Of a stretch of 64,000 nt of DNA, positions 8,698 to 17,819 are shown in pieces. The notes beneath the pieces were generated by a model. It saw only the letters and a list, made by a program, of their open reading frames with translations. It made no database searches and had not been told where the DNA came from. Source of the stretch: Desulfobaculum sp044987625. Its GTDB lineage: Bacteria > Desulfobacterota > Desulfovibrionia > Desulfovibrionales > Desulfovibrionaceae. Position numbers and translations under genes: made by a program. Position 1 is the first letter of the stretch, and each line of letters starts with the position of its first letter. The stretch lies in contig NZ_JBJDSB010000002.1 of NCBI RefSeq assembly GCF_044987625.1, forward strand, positions 1,178,001-1,242,000, in the 5' to 3' direction.

Positions 8698-10317
8698 CTA
8701 GGCGCAGCGCTCCAGCCCTGTTCCGGACAAGCACCCGGACAGCGCCGCCGCCGAGACAAGGGTTCTGGTGTATTCTTCCTGTGGCGACGAGAAGACTTCA
8801 CGCGTAGGCCCGGCCTCCACAATGCGCCCCTGCCGCATCACAAGAACGCGGTGGCAGAAGGCGTGGGTCAAATGCAAGTCGTGCGTGATGAACAGATAGG
8901 ACAAGCCGCGCCGCTGCTGCAGGTCGCGCAGCAGGTCAATGACCTGAAACTGCACGCTCCGGTCCAGCGAGGACGTAGGCTCGTCAAGGAGCACAAGCTC
9001 CGGACGCAACACCAACGCCCGCGCAATGGCAATGCGCTGGCGCTGGCCGCCGGAGAACTCATGCGGATAACGGTGACGGACTGCGGGGTCCAGCCCCACT
9101 TCGGACAGGGCCTCGCACACCCGCGCGGATGCGTCCTCACGGGCCAGCTTTTCATGGGCGTACAGCCCCTCCGCCACAATATCCTCCACGCTCATGCGAG
9201 GGCTGAGGGAGCCGAAGGGGTCCTGAAACACCACTTGCAGGCGCTGGCGCATGGGGCGCATGTCACTCTCGCTCAGGCCGCTGATGTCCTCGCCGCAAAA
9301 GACGACGCGTCCCCGCCCCCGCAACAGGCGCAGCACCGCCAGCCCGAGGGTGCTCTTGCCCGAGCCGGACTCGCCGACCAGCCCAAGGCACTCCCCCCGG
9401 CGCAGACGCAGGGACACGCCGTCAACGGCCTTCACATGTCCAGCCGTGCGGCGCAGAAAACCTTTTTTGATGGGGAACCACACTTTCAGGTCGTCCACGC
9501 TCAATATCTCCGGCGCATCCTCTGCAACGCACGCGGGCTTGCCCGTCGCGCCCGCGCCGATGAGCATCCTTGTGTACTCATGCCGGGGCGCGGTGAACAG
9601 CTGCTCCACGTCGCCCTCCTCCATCACACGTCCGCCGCGCATAACGCAGGCGCGGTCCGCATAGTGGCGCACAAGGCCAAGGTCGTGGCTGATGAACAAA
9701 ACGCTCATGTGCAGCTTGCGCGACAGCTCGGCCATCAGGTCCAGAATCTGCCGCTGCACGGTAACGTCCAGCGCGGTGGTCGGCTCATCGGCAATGAGCA
9801 GACGCGGCTCGCCAGCCAGCGCCCCGGCAATCATCACGCGCTGGCACTGCCCGCCCGAGAGTTCATGCGGGTAGGCGCTTAGGCGCTCCTCCGGCCGGTC
9901 AAGGCCCACCATGTCCAAAAGCTCCAGCGTTCGCTGCCGCGCCGCCGCGCCGGAGAGTCCGGCATGCCAGCGCAGCGTCTCGCCAATGCTCTTTTCCACA
10001 GTGTGCAAGGGATTCAGGCTTGGGCGCGGCTCCTGAAACACCATGGCGGCCACACCGCCGCGCAGGCGGCGCACCGTCTCGTCCGGCGCGCCAAGAACCT
10101 CGGTCCCGCTGAGGGTTACTGCTCCGGACGTGATGCGCGCCTCCGGCGGCAACAGCCCAAGCACGGCCCGCGCCGTTACGGACTTGCCGGAACCGGACTC
10201 GCCCACAAGGGCCATGGTCTCGCCGGGACGTATATCAAAGGACACGCCGTCCACTGCGGCGTTGTCGCCAAAACGCACGCCAAGGTCGCGCACGGTCAGT
10301 ACGGGGGAAGTCTGCAT
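8698..10317 (-). CDS. yejF: Peptide ABC transporter ATPase with two nucleotide-binding domains, YejF
   Basis: A 539-residue cytoplasmic ATPase with two fused ABC domains, the normal form of YejF. Each half has Walker A GESGSGKS, an ABC signature (LSGGQCQRV; FSGGQRQRI) and Walker B (LLIADEPT; LVLLDEPTSSLD), plus an oligopeptide-transporter C-terminal extension (HEYTRMLIGA; EEYTRTLVSA). It powers uptake of peptides through YejB/YejE; in E. coli the same system imports microcin C. I place the start at 10317, directly after the yejE stop codon, rather than at an ATG 20 codons upstream that overlaps yejE. Confidence 0.94.
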   Translation of the reverse strand: MQTSPVLTVRDLGVRFGDNAAVDGVSFDIRPGETMALVGESGSGKSVTARAVLGLLPPEARITSGAVTLSGTEVLGAPDETVRRLRGGVAAMVFQEPRPSLNPLHTVEKSIGETLRWHAGLSGAAARQRTLELLDMVGLDRPEERLSAYPHELSGGQCQRVMIAGALAGEPRLLIADEPTTALDVTVQRQILDLMAELSRKLHMSVLFISHDLGLVRHYADRACVMRGGRVMEEGDVEQLFTAPRHEYTRMLIGAGATGKPACVAEDAPEILSVDDLKVWFPIKKGFLRRTAGHVKAVDGVSLRLRRGECLGLVGESGSGKSTLGLAVLRLLRGRGRVVFCGEDISGLSESDMRPMRQRLQVVFQDPFGSLSPRMSVEDIVAEGLYAHEKLAREDASARVCEALSEVGLDPAVRHRYPHEFSGGQRQRIAIARALVLRPELVLLDEPTSSLDRSVQFQVIDLLRDLQQRRGLSYLFITHDLHLTHAFCHRVLVMRQGRIVEAGPTREVFSSPQEEYTRTLVSAAALSGCLSGTGLERCA

Positions 10318-10318
10318 A

Positions 10319-11347
10319 TCAGGTGACACTCCGGTTGGGGTCAAGGGCGTCGCGCGCGGCTTCGCCAATAAAGACAAGAATGGTCAAAAGCAGCGACAGC
10401 ACCACAAAGGCGGAGAGGCCAATCCACGGCGCATGCAGATTCGCCTTGCCCTGCGCCAGCAGTTCGCCAAGGGACGGCGAGCCCGGCGGCATGCCAAAGC
10501 CCAGAAAGTCCAGCGAAGTCAAGGTGCCGATGGCGCCGTTGAGCACAAAGGGCAAAAAGGTCAGCCCCGCCACCATGGCGTTGGGCAGGATGTGGCGGAA
10601 CATGATGCGCGCATCGCTCACGCCCATGGCCCGGGCGGCGCGCACATAATCAAGATTTCGCCCGCGCAGAAACTCCGCGCGCACCACGCCCACAAGCGCC
10701 ATCCAGCTAAACAGCAACATGATGCCAAGCAGCCACCAAAAGCCGGGCCGAATCATGTCCGACAAAATGATGAGCAAGTACAAAACGGGCATGCCGGACC
10801 AAATTTCCATGAACCGCTGCCCCGCCATGTCCACGCGGCCGCCGTAGTATCCCTGCACGGCCCCTGCGCCAATGCCAATGATGCTGCTCAGCACAGTCAG
10901 CAGCAGGCCAAACAGGACGGATACGCGAAAGCCGTACAGCAGACGCGCCACAAGGTCGCGCCCTTGGTCATCCGTGCCCAACCAATGCGCGCGTGAAGGC
11001 GGCGCAGGCGCGGGCACGTCCAGCGTGTAGTCAATGGTGTCGTCCGCAAAGCGGATGGGCGGCCACAGCATCCAGCCCTCGGCATTGATATTCTGCGCAA
11101 TGTAGGGATCGCGGTAGTCGGCGGGCGCGTCAAAGTCGCCGCCAAAGCGCGTTTCCGGATACTCCACAAACACCGGCGCAAAAACCTCGCCCTTGTAGAC
11201 GGCAAGGATGGGCCTGTCGTTGGCGATAAACTCCGAACACAGCGACAGCACAAGCAGGGTCACAAACAGTATCAGGGACCAATAGCCCCGGCGGCTGGCG
11301 CGAAACGTGCGCCACCTGCGCCGCATAAGAGGCGAAATCCTAGGCAT
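10319..11347 (-). CDS. yejE: Peptide ABC transporter permease YejE
   Basis: An inner-membrane permease of the DppC/OppC class (342 residues). It has an N-terminal helix after basic residues (RRGYWSLILFVTLLVL), a long periplasmic loop typical of YejE that includes EYPETRFGGDFDAPADYRDP, the HWLGTDDQGRDLVARLLYGF block, and a cytoplasmic EAA-like loop (ARAMGVSDARIMFRHILPNA). The ATG at 11347 is preceded by GAGGAGG at good spacing and overlaps the yejB end; an upstream ATG at 11386 would lie deep in yejB. It pairs with YejB to form the channel. Confidence 0.94.
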   Translation of the reverse strand: MPRISPLMRRRWRTFRASRRGYWSLILFVTLLVLSLCSEFIANDRPILAVYKGEVFAPVFVEYPETRFGGDFDAPADYRDPYIAQNINAEGWMLWPPIRFADDTIDYTLDVPAPAPPSRAHWLGTDDQGRDLVARLLYGFRVSVLFGLLLTVLSSIIGIGAGAVQGYYGGRVDMAGQRFMEIWSGMPVLYLLIILSDMIRPGFWWLLGIMLLFSWMALVGVVRAEFLRGRNLDYVRAARAMGVSDARIMFRHILPNAMVAGLTFLPFVLNGAIGTLTSLDFLGFGMPPGSPSLGELLAQGKANLHAPWIGLSAFVVLSLLLTILVFIGEAARDALDPNRSVT

Positions 11348-12449
11348 GGCCGCCTCCTCGTGTTTCAAAGTCGATGCGGGGGTCAATGAGCATATAGGTC
11401 AGGTCGCTGGCCAGCTTGGTCAGCAGGCCGATGAGGGTAAAAATGTACAGCGTGGCGAACATCACCGGGTAGTCGCGCTGCATGGCGGCCTCGAACCCCA
11501 GCAGGCCAAGCCCGTTCAGGGAGAAAATGACCTCGATGAGCAGTGACCCGGTGAAGAACATATGCACAAACGCGGCAGGAAAGCCGGACACCACAATGAG
11601 CATGGCATTACGGAAAATATGGCCGTACAGCACGCGGGACTCGGTCAGCCCCTTGGCGCGCGCCGCCACCACGTACAGCTTGCCGATTTCATCCAGAAAG
11701 GAGTTCTTGGTCAGCATGGTCAGGGTGGCAAAGCCGCCAATCACCATGGCCGTGATGGGCAGGGCCAAATGCCGCACATAGTCCGCAATTTGCTGAAGCA
11801 GCGTCATCTGGTCGAATCCCGGCGACGTTAAGCCGCGCAGGGGGAACCACTTCAGGTAACTGCCGCCCGCAAACAGCACCACCAGCAGGATGGCGAACAA
11901 AAACACCGGGACGGCGTTGCCCACCACCACGGCGACTCCCGTTGCCGCGTCAAAGCGGCTGCCGTGGGTCACGGCCTTGCGGATGCCAAGGGGAATGGAC
12001 ACCAAATAGATAATAAGCGTGCTCCACACCCCAAGGGAGATGGACACGGGCAGGCTGTCGCGCAGCAGTTCAAGCACGCTGCGGCCCTTGAAAAAGCTGT
12101 CGCCAAAATCAAAGCAGATATAGTCCCACAGCATAGTGACAAAACGCTCATGCAGGGGCCTGTCAAAGCCGTAGAGCTTCTCCACCTCGCGCACCAGCTC
12201 CGGGGAGAAGCCCCGCGTGGCGGACAATTGTTCGTCGCCGCCTGCGGGGTCGTCCATCTGGGCGCTGACGCCGTCGCCGGCCGAACCGCCAATGCGCTCG
12301 ATAACCGCGCCGCTCTCCCCGGAGAGGCGGGCCAGAAACTGGTCCACCGGGCCTCCGGGGGCGGTCTGAATGATGAAGAAGTTCAGCGCCATGATGCCAA
12401 GCAGCGTCGGCACCACCAGCGCAAGCCGTCGAAGGATGTAGGCGCTCAA
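11340..12449 (-). CDS. yejB: Peptide ABC transporter permease YejB (TTG start)
   Basis: A DppB/OppB-class permease of 369 residues, close to the usual YejB length. It begins with the typical LSAYILRRLALVVPTLLGIM and contains NFFIIQTAPGGPVDQFLARL, the Yej-specific acidic insert near residues 55-95, and the ARAKGLTESRVLYGHIFRNA cytoplasmic loop. The best start is a TTG at 12447-12449 that overlaps the yejA stop (TTGA) and has GGAGGC eight to nine bases upstream. The open frame extends further upstream only as an out-of-frame shadow of yejA. Confidence 0.93.
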   Translation of the reverse strand: MSAYILRRLALVVPTLLGIMALNFFIIQTAPGGPVDQFLARLSGESGAVIERIGGSAGDGVSAQMDDPAGGDEQLSATRGFSPELVREVEKLYGFDRPLHERFVTMLWDYICFDFGDSFFKGRSVLELLRDSLPVSISLGVWSTLIIYLVSIPLGIRKAVTHGSRFDAATGVAVVVGNAVPVFLFAILLVVLFAGGSYLKWFPLRGLTSPGFDQMTLLQQIADYVRHLALPITAMVIGGFATLTMLTKNSFLDEIGKLYVVAARAKGLTESRVLYGHIFRNAMLIVVSGFPAAFVHMFFTGSLLIEVIFSLNGLGLLGFEAAMQRDYPVMFATLYIFTLIGLLTKLASDLTYMLIDPRIDFETRGGGHA

Positions 12450-14278
12450 CTGTTTTCGCCTCCGCTCCGGAATCCGGCCTGCGCAACGCGCTTCGCGCCG
12501 TCCGCGTCGTACCACCACGAAAAGATATCCAGCCCGCGCGACGGACGCGTCTGCGGCATGCCAAAGACGTCCCAATACGCAAAGCGGTCCACGGGGGAAT
12601 ACCAACCGGGGATGGCGTACCACTCGCTGCGCAGCACACGGTCAAGGGCGCGCACGCAGGTGGTCAGAGTGTCGCGGTCCTTTGCCGCGATAAGCGTTTC
12701 CACCAGTTTATCCACGGCGGGGCTGCTTACCCCGGCGAGGTTGCGGGTGCCGGGCGTTTTTGCGGCGTCGGAGGTCCAGAAGAACCGCTGCTCGTTCCCC
12801 GGAGAATCCGACTGGCGGATGACGGTGGAAATCATGTCGAAATCGTAGGCGCGGACACGGCGCACATAGCGCGACGCATCGGCCATGGCGACATTCATGG
12901 TGATGCCCAGCTTGGCGAGGTTCTTTCCAAGGGGGAGCGCCACGCGCTCCATGGTGGGCGAACGCAGCAGCATTTCAAAGACGAACGGCTGGCCCGCTTT
13001 GTTGCGCAGGGTGCCGTCCTTCAGGGTCCATCCGGCCTCGCGCAGCAGCGCAAGGGCCTTACGGAGCTGGCCGCGCAATCTCCCCGATCCATCGGTGCGC
13101 GGCGCCATGACGGCGGGACCAAAAGCTTCGGCAGGGATGCTGCCCCGCAGCGGCTCAAGGATGGCTAATTCCGCCGCGCTGGGGCGGCCCTGCGCGGCAA
13201 AGACGGAATTGGTAAAGTAGCTGTCGCAGCGCTTGTACTGGCCGTAGAACAGGGCCTTGTTCGTCCACTGAAAATCAAAGGCCAGCGCGAGGGCCTTGCG
13301 GACCCGCCGGTCCGAAAACAGACCGTTTCGGGTGTTGAACACAAAGCCCATCATACCCGCCGGGCGGGAATGCGTGAACTCGGCGCGCTTGATAAGCCCC
13401 TGCCGGATGGCGGGACCGGTGTAGTCCTGCGCCCACGCCTTGGCGCTGCTTTCCGCGCGGAAGTCAAACTCGCCGCTGCGGAAGGCCTCCGCCGTGACGG
13501 TCCTGTCGCGGTAGACATCGTAGCGGACGATGTCGAAATTATAGCGGCCCTTGTTCACGGGCAAATCCTTGCCCCACCAGTCGCGCACGCGCTCGTACAC
13601 AATACTGTAGCCGGGGCGGAAGCTCTTGACCTTGTAGGGACCGCATCCGGGCGGCACGTCCAGCGTAGGCTCGGCAAAGTCGCGTCCCTCCCACCAGTGT
13701 TTTGGCAAAACAGGCACCTGCCCCACGAGGTACGGCAACTCCGGGTTATTCGCCTCCACAAAGTCAAAGCGCACGGTGTGCGCATCCAGCGCCTTCACGG
13801 ACTCCACATCGCTGTAGTAGCGCAGGTAGGTCGGGCTGCCCTTGGTGGTCAGCGCCGTGAAGGTGAACACCACATCGGCGGAGGTAACGGGCACACCGTC
13901 GGAAAAGCGCGCGGCGGGGTTCAGGTGCACAATGACGGAGGAGCGGTCCGGCGCAACCTCAAAGGAGCGGGCGACAGACGCGTACTGCGTAAACGGTTCA
14001 TCGCGGGAGGAATCCCCAAGCCGCGCCGTGGTCAGCCCGCTACCCGGTGCGGGGATGCCGCGGGCGATAAAGGAATGGAAACTGTCAAAGGCCGCAACCG
14101 TCGCAAGGCGCAGGGTGCCGCCCTTTGGCGCGTCGGGGTTGGCATAGGGATAATGCGTAAAGCCCGGCGGCAGCGCAGGGTCCACGCCTATGCTCAGCGC
14201 ATGCTGCTCCGCCGCCGTCACAGCCGCGGGAAAGGCAAGGAGAACCGTCAAAAGGAGAGTCCAGAGTCGTGAGGTCAT
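12446..14278 (-). CDS. yejA: Extracellular peptide-binding protein YejA
   Basis: A periplasmic solute-binding protein of the SBP_bac_5 family, 610 residues, the normal size for YejA. It has a signal peptide (MTSRLWTLLLTVLLAFPAAVTA), the early GGTLRLATVAAFDSFHSF segment and the family-typical NPAARFSDGVPVTSADVVFT region. It should capture peptides for YejB/E/F. It is the first gene of the minus-strand series and is divergent from the M16 protease gene, with a 440-base shared upstream region. Peptide length and specificity cannot be read from sequence. Confidence 0.94.
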   Translation of the reverse strand: MTSRLWTLLLTVLLAFPAAVTAAEQHALSIGVDPALPPGFTHYPYANPDAPKGGTLRLATVAAFDSFHSFIARGIPAPGSGLTTARLGDSSRDEPFTQYASVARSFEVAPDRSSVIVHLNPAARFSDGVPVTSADVVFTFTALTTKGSPTYLRYYSDVESVKALDAHTVRFDFVEANNPELPYLVGQVPVLPKHWWEGRDFAEPTLDVPPGCGPYKVKSFRPGYSIVYERVRDWWGKDLPVNKGRYNFDIVRYDVYRDRTVTAEAFRSGEFDFRAESSAKAWAQDYTGPAIRQGLIKRAEFTHSRPAGMMGFVFNTRNGLFSDRRVRKALALAFDFQWTNKALFYGQYKRCDSYFTNSVFAAQGRPSAAELAILEPLRGSIPAEAFGPAVMAPRTDGSGRLRGQLRKALALLREAGWTLKDGTLRNKAGQPFVFEMLLRSPTMERVALPLGKNLAKLGITMNVAMADASRYVRRVRAYDFDMISTVIRQSDSPGNEQRFFWTSDAAKTPGTRNLAGVSSPAVDKLVETLIAAKDRDTLTTCVRALDRVLRSEWYAIPGWYSPVDRFAYWDVFGMPQTRPSRGLDIFSWWYDADGAKRVAQAGFRSGGENS

Positions 14279-14718
14279 ACATCAGGTCCAATGGGTTACA
14301 ATGCTGGCACAAAACGGCCCCGGCCAGGGCACACACCACCGGGCGCATGCAGGCCAACAGGCCTTCGTCCACAGAACGTGCCGTGCGGTCAATTCAGCCA
14401 AAAGTGCCGACTCCTCATGGCAAGGCCGCAGGAGCCACAGCAAAATTTTATGAACGTCTAGGGGGCGGTGTAGGCGATGTTGAAAATCAAAGTCAAGTGA
14501 TTCAGCATTTTTTCACCCAACTTCTCAATGCCAATCATACGCGTATTAGAGCATAACAGCCCACCAATTGGGAATTTTTCACCCCACACCTTGAGGCAAT
14601 TATTGCGTGCGCCACGTTGCAAATGAAAGTGAATTTCATTCTTGACTCGGGGTGTTTTCTGCTCTAACCGTGCTTCCATACGACTGACAATCCTCAAAAA
14701 ACCGCTTAAGCGACAGGT
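14279..14718. other. Divergent control region between yejA and the M16 protease gene
   Basis: A 440-base gap, more AT-rich than its flanks from about 14440 on. I see no gene in it. It must hold promoters for both divergent operons; a Fur-box-like palindrome lies at 14622-14640. No single -35/-10 pair is convincing enough to mark. Confidence 0.6.
14622..14640. promoter_or_regulatory. Candidate Fur box upstream of the M16 protease gene
   Basis: A 19-base palindrome with perfect 7-base arms AATGAAA / TTTCATT around GTGAA. It resembles the alternating GATAAT/ATTATC layout of Fur operators but is not a close consensus match. It lies 79 bases upstream of the protease start. Iron control is an inference. 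Confidence 0.45.
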
Positions 14719-17670
14719 ATGAAGAACACTATGACACATCAGCACACACAGGCCGGGAGTTTCGCCCCGCTCACGCGGCGTTTTCGCGCTGGCATGCTGC
14801 TGGCTTGCCTTGCGGCCCTTATGGTCACAGGCACCGGCGCTGCGCACGCGGCCAAGGCCCAGGGCGAAGCCTACTGGCTGGACGGCAAGTGGCCCCATGA
14901 AAAAAGCGACCTCGCTCAGCACGAAGACGCCGTTTATGGCCGCCTTGAAAGCGGCTTTCGGTATTTTCTCCTGCACCACGACCAGCCGGAAGGCCGCACT
15001 GCCATGCAGCTAGACGTGCAGGCAGGCTCCCTCATGGAGCGCGACAACGAGGCAGGCATCGCACACTACCTTGAGCACATGGTGTTCAACGGCACCGAAA
15101 ATTTTGCCCCGGGCGAACTCATCAAGTTTTTCCAGCGCCACGGCATGAGCTTTGGCGGCGACACCAACGCCCATACTTCCCTTACGGAAACGGTGTTCAA
15201 GCTGGACCTGCCCACCTCCACGCCGGAGTCCATCTCCAGCGGCCTCACCGTACTGGCGGACTTTGCGCACGGCGCGCTCATCCTGCCCAAAGAGGTGGAC
15301 AAAGAGCGCGGCATCATTCTGGAAGAAAAAACCGCGCGTGATACCGTCGGCTCCCGCGCCCGTCAGCGTAGTCTGGACGTCATCTACGACGGCACCCGCT
15401 TTGTGAACCCCACCATCGGCACCGAAAAGGTCATCAAAGGCGCGGACGCAGCGCTGCTGCGCGGCTTCTACGACGCATGGTACCGCCCCGAAAACACCAT
15501 CCTCGTCATGGTAGGCGACTTTAACCCCAAGGCCATTGAGCCGATGGTACGCTGGGCCTTTGCCGACTTCGGCCCCCGCGCCCCCAAGCGCGAGGTCCCC
15601 AGCTGGGGCGACATCACCCCGAAGCAGGACCTCACCGTGCACTACGACCCCGTCTCCGGCTTTTCGCCCATGGTCATGGTGCAGAACCTGAAGCAGCGCC
15701 AGTGGACCGTGGATACCAAGGCCCGCCAGCGCCAGCAGTTGGCAGAGCAGTTGGCCTCTCAGGCCCTGCGCCTTCGCCTGATGCGCCTCACCACGCAGAA
15801 GGATGCTCCCATCCTGCGCGGCATGGCTGGCATGGGCAAAGCCTTTGACCTGTTCGACAACGCCCGCGTGATGGGCATGTGCCGCCCCGGCCAGTGGAAA
15901 AACGCCTTGACCACCGTGGAGCACGAACTGCGCCGCGCCCTTGAGCACGGCTTCCACGATGCGGAAATCGCCAAAGCCAAAGAGGTGTACAGCACCATCA
16001 TCACACAGGGCGTTGAGGAAGAGGCCAGCACGGACTCCAAGTCCCTTGCCGCCAACATCATCACCACCCTAAACGCCGGGTACGTGGTGCAGTCCGCCGA
16101 GCAGACACAGGCGCTCTACGCCCCCATGATTCAGGACATCACCACCGAGGAAATCGAACAAGCCTTCCGCAATGCGTGGAAGGACGGCAACCGCATCCTC
16201 ACCGTCACGGGCATGGATATTGACGCCAAGGACCCCGAGGCCCTCATCAAAGCGCAGTGGGACAAGAGCGCCAAGGACGACGTTGCCCCCTACGAACCGC
16301 CCGTTGATGTGGAATTCCCCTACCTCGCCACCCCCAAGACGCCTGCCAAGGTTGTCTCCAACGTACAGCACACCGAGCTTGGCGAGCCGTATACCTACAG
16401 CGAAGTGAAGCTGGACAACGGCATCACCCTGCTCATGAAACCCCGCAAGACGCAGAAAAACACCATCATGATCGGCCTTGGCTTTGGCACTGGCACCGCT
16501 CTTATGTCCGAGCGTGAGCAAGCCTTGGCGCGGCTGGCCGCCCGTGTGGTCTCCAACTCCGCTCCCGGACGTTTGACCCGGAGCGAGATGGCGCAGATCC
16601 TGCCCGGCAAAGCCATTCGCATCGGCTGGCAGTCCCGCGCGGACACCATGGGCATTAGCGCAGCCTGCCTGCCCGAAGACCTTGAAACCTCCCTGCACCT
16701 TGTCCGCGCCATGCTCCGCGACCAGCACATCCGCCCGCAGGCCATGCAGGCCGCGATGTCCACGCTGAAAGTGGAAACCAAACGCAGCACGGATACGGCC
16801 CAGCAGGCCATGATGACCAAAGTGCCCCGCTTCCTGTCCGGCCGCCCCAATGCCATTGCTCCCATCACGCTGGACGACGTCAAAGGTTTCACGCTGGACG
16901 ACGTACGCCGCTTTGTGAAGGAGCAGACCGCCATTGGCCCGCTGGTCATCACCGCCTCCGGCGACTTTGATCCGGACACGCTGGTCAGCCTTGTGGCACG
17001 CACCTTTGAGGGCATCGCCCCGAAGGACAATGACGCGAAGCCCATGGAGCTGCACTTCCCCGAAGGACAGCGCGGCAGCTACCGCCTTAAGGGCGATCTT
17101 GACCAGTCCGCCGTCATGATCGGCTACCCCGTCCCCGGCGCCGTTGGCGCAGCGGGCGCACCCATCAAAGAGGGCGACGTCCTGCGCAACACGCAGATTG
17201 CCGTGCTGAGCAGCGTCATCTCTGACCGCCTGCGCATCCACATCCGCGAGGATCTTGGCGCCACCTACTCTACCTTCTGCGCGTACCGGCAAATGACGGC
17301 CTTCCCGGACTTCGGGATGCTGTACACCATTGTCACCACGAACGGAGCCAAGGTGCAGTTTGTGGAACGGGAGCTAAAAAAGGTGTTCGCCACCCTGATT
17401 GAGGACGGCATCACCGAAGAGGAAGTCTCCCGCGCCAAACGCCAGATGCAGACCTCGCGCAAGAGATTCATGTCCCTCGCGTTCTTCTGGCGCATGCTTC
17501 TGGATCAGGAAGCCTACACCGCCCCCGGCGCGTTCGAGCGCACCAAGGCGTACGACGGCTTCCTCAAACAGACCACGGCAGAGGACCTCAACGCTCTGGC
17601 ACAGACCTACGTTCAGCCTGAAAAGGCGGCAGTCTTCACCGTCCTGCCCCCCAAGGCGGCGACCAACTAG
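14719..17670 (+). CDS. Periplasmic M16-family zinc protease (PqqL/FusC-like)
   Basis: A 983-residue secreted M16 (pitrilysin) metallopeptidase. After a signal peptide (residues ~24-45, ending AAHA) comes the active M16 domain with the inverted zinc motif H116-x-x-E119-H120 (AHYLEHMVFNG) and the downstream Glu in the RGIILEEK segment about 77 residues later; a second, inactive M16 half follows (residues ~510-983). The size and two-half layout match PqqL/FusC, periplasmic proteases that in enterobacteria cut proteins imported by a partner TonB-dependent receptor. Here too the next gene encodes such a receptor. A strong terminator separates the two genes, so they need not be one transcript. Confidence 0.9.
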   Translation: MKNTMTHQHTQAGSFAPLTRRFRAGMLLACLAALMVTGTGAAHAAKAQGEAYWLDGKWPHEKSDLAQHEDAVYGRLESGFRYFLLHHDQPEGRTAMQLDVQAGSLMERDNEAGIAHYLEHMVFNGTENFAPGELIKFFQRHGMSFGGDTNAHTSLTETVFKLDLPTSTPESISSGLTVLADFAHGALILPKEVDKERGIILEEKTARDTVGSRARQRSLDVIYDGTRFVNPTIGTEKVIKGADAALLRGFYDAWYRPENTILVMVGDFNPKAIEPMVRWAFADFGPRAPKREVPSWGDITPKQDLTVHYDPVSGFSPMVMVQNLKQRQWTVDTKARQRQQLAEQLASQALRLRLMRLTTQKDAPILRGMAGMGKAFDLFDNARVMGMCRPGQWKNALTTVEHELRRALEHGFHDAEIAKAKEVYSTIITQGVEEEASTDSKSLAANIITTLNAGYVVQSAEQTQALYAPMIQDITTEEIEQAFRNAWKDGNRILTVTGMDIDAKDPEALIKAQWDKSAKDDVAPYEPPVDVEFPYLATPKTPAKVVSNVQHTELGEPYTYSEVKLDNGITLLMKPRKTQKNTIMIGLGFGTGTALMSEREQALARLAARVVSNSAPGRLTRSEMAQILPGKAIRIGWQSRADTMGISAACLPEDLETSLHLVRAMLRDQHIRPQAMQAAMSTLKVETKRSTDTAQQAMMTKVPRFLSGRPNAIAPITLDDVKGFTLDDVRRFVKEQTAIGPLVITASGDFDPDTLVSLVARTFEGIAPKDNDAKPMELHFPEGQRGSYRLKGDLDQSAVMIGYPVPGAVGAAGAPIKEGDVLRNTQIAVLSSVISDRLRIHIREDLGATYSTFCAYRQMTAFPDFGMLYTIVTTNGAKVQFVERELKKVFATLIEDGITEEEVSRAKRQMQTSRKRFMSLAFFWRMLLDQEAYTAPGAFERTKAYDGFLKQTTAEDLNALAQTYVQPEKAAVFTVLPPKAATN

Positions 17671-17677
17671 GCACAAC

Positions 17678-17732
17678 AGCCCCGCTCCTGGCCGGGCGGC
17701 ACTGCCGCCCGGTTTCGGGCCGGGGCTTTTTT
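17678..17732 (+). terminator. Terminator between the protease and receptor genes
   Basis: A long two-part hairpin: outer arms AGCCCCG / CGGGGCT and inner arms CCGGGCGGCA / TGCCGCCCGG, followed by TTTTTT. It implies that the receptor gene is transcribed mainly from its own promoter. Confidence 0.9.
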
Positions 17733-17746
17733 ACACCCTTTTGATT

Positions 17747-17765
17747 GATAACGATTCTCAAATTC
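17747..17765. promoter_or_regulatory. Candidate Fur box upstream of the TonB-dependent receptor gene
   Basis: GATAACGATTCTCAAATTC follows the GATAAT-GATAAT-CATTATC spacing of Fur sites well in its left two thirds. It lies 55 bases before the receptor start and just after the preceding terminator, where a promoter is expected. Confidence 0.55.
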
Positions 17766-17819
17766 ACATTCAAAACCTTGCCGGAAGCGTATCCGGCACC
17801 TTCTGAGGAGAGAGCACCC

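Noticed and set aside
6420..8807. 795-codon plus-strand open frame
   Set aside because: Antisense shadow of the TtpC-like and DUF3450 genes, with low-complexity His/Gln-rich text.
12450..12623. Longer yejB with 58 extra N-terminal residues
   Set aside because: The extension lies in yejA and has no membrane or family character; the TTG at 12449 has a good ribosome site and gives the usual length.
17745..17819. Upstream ATG as start of the TonB-dependent receptor
   Set aside because: It lies at the Fur-box-like promoter site and would put 25 residues before the signal peptide.
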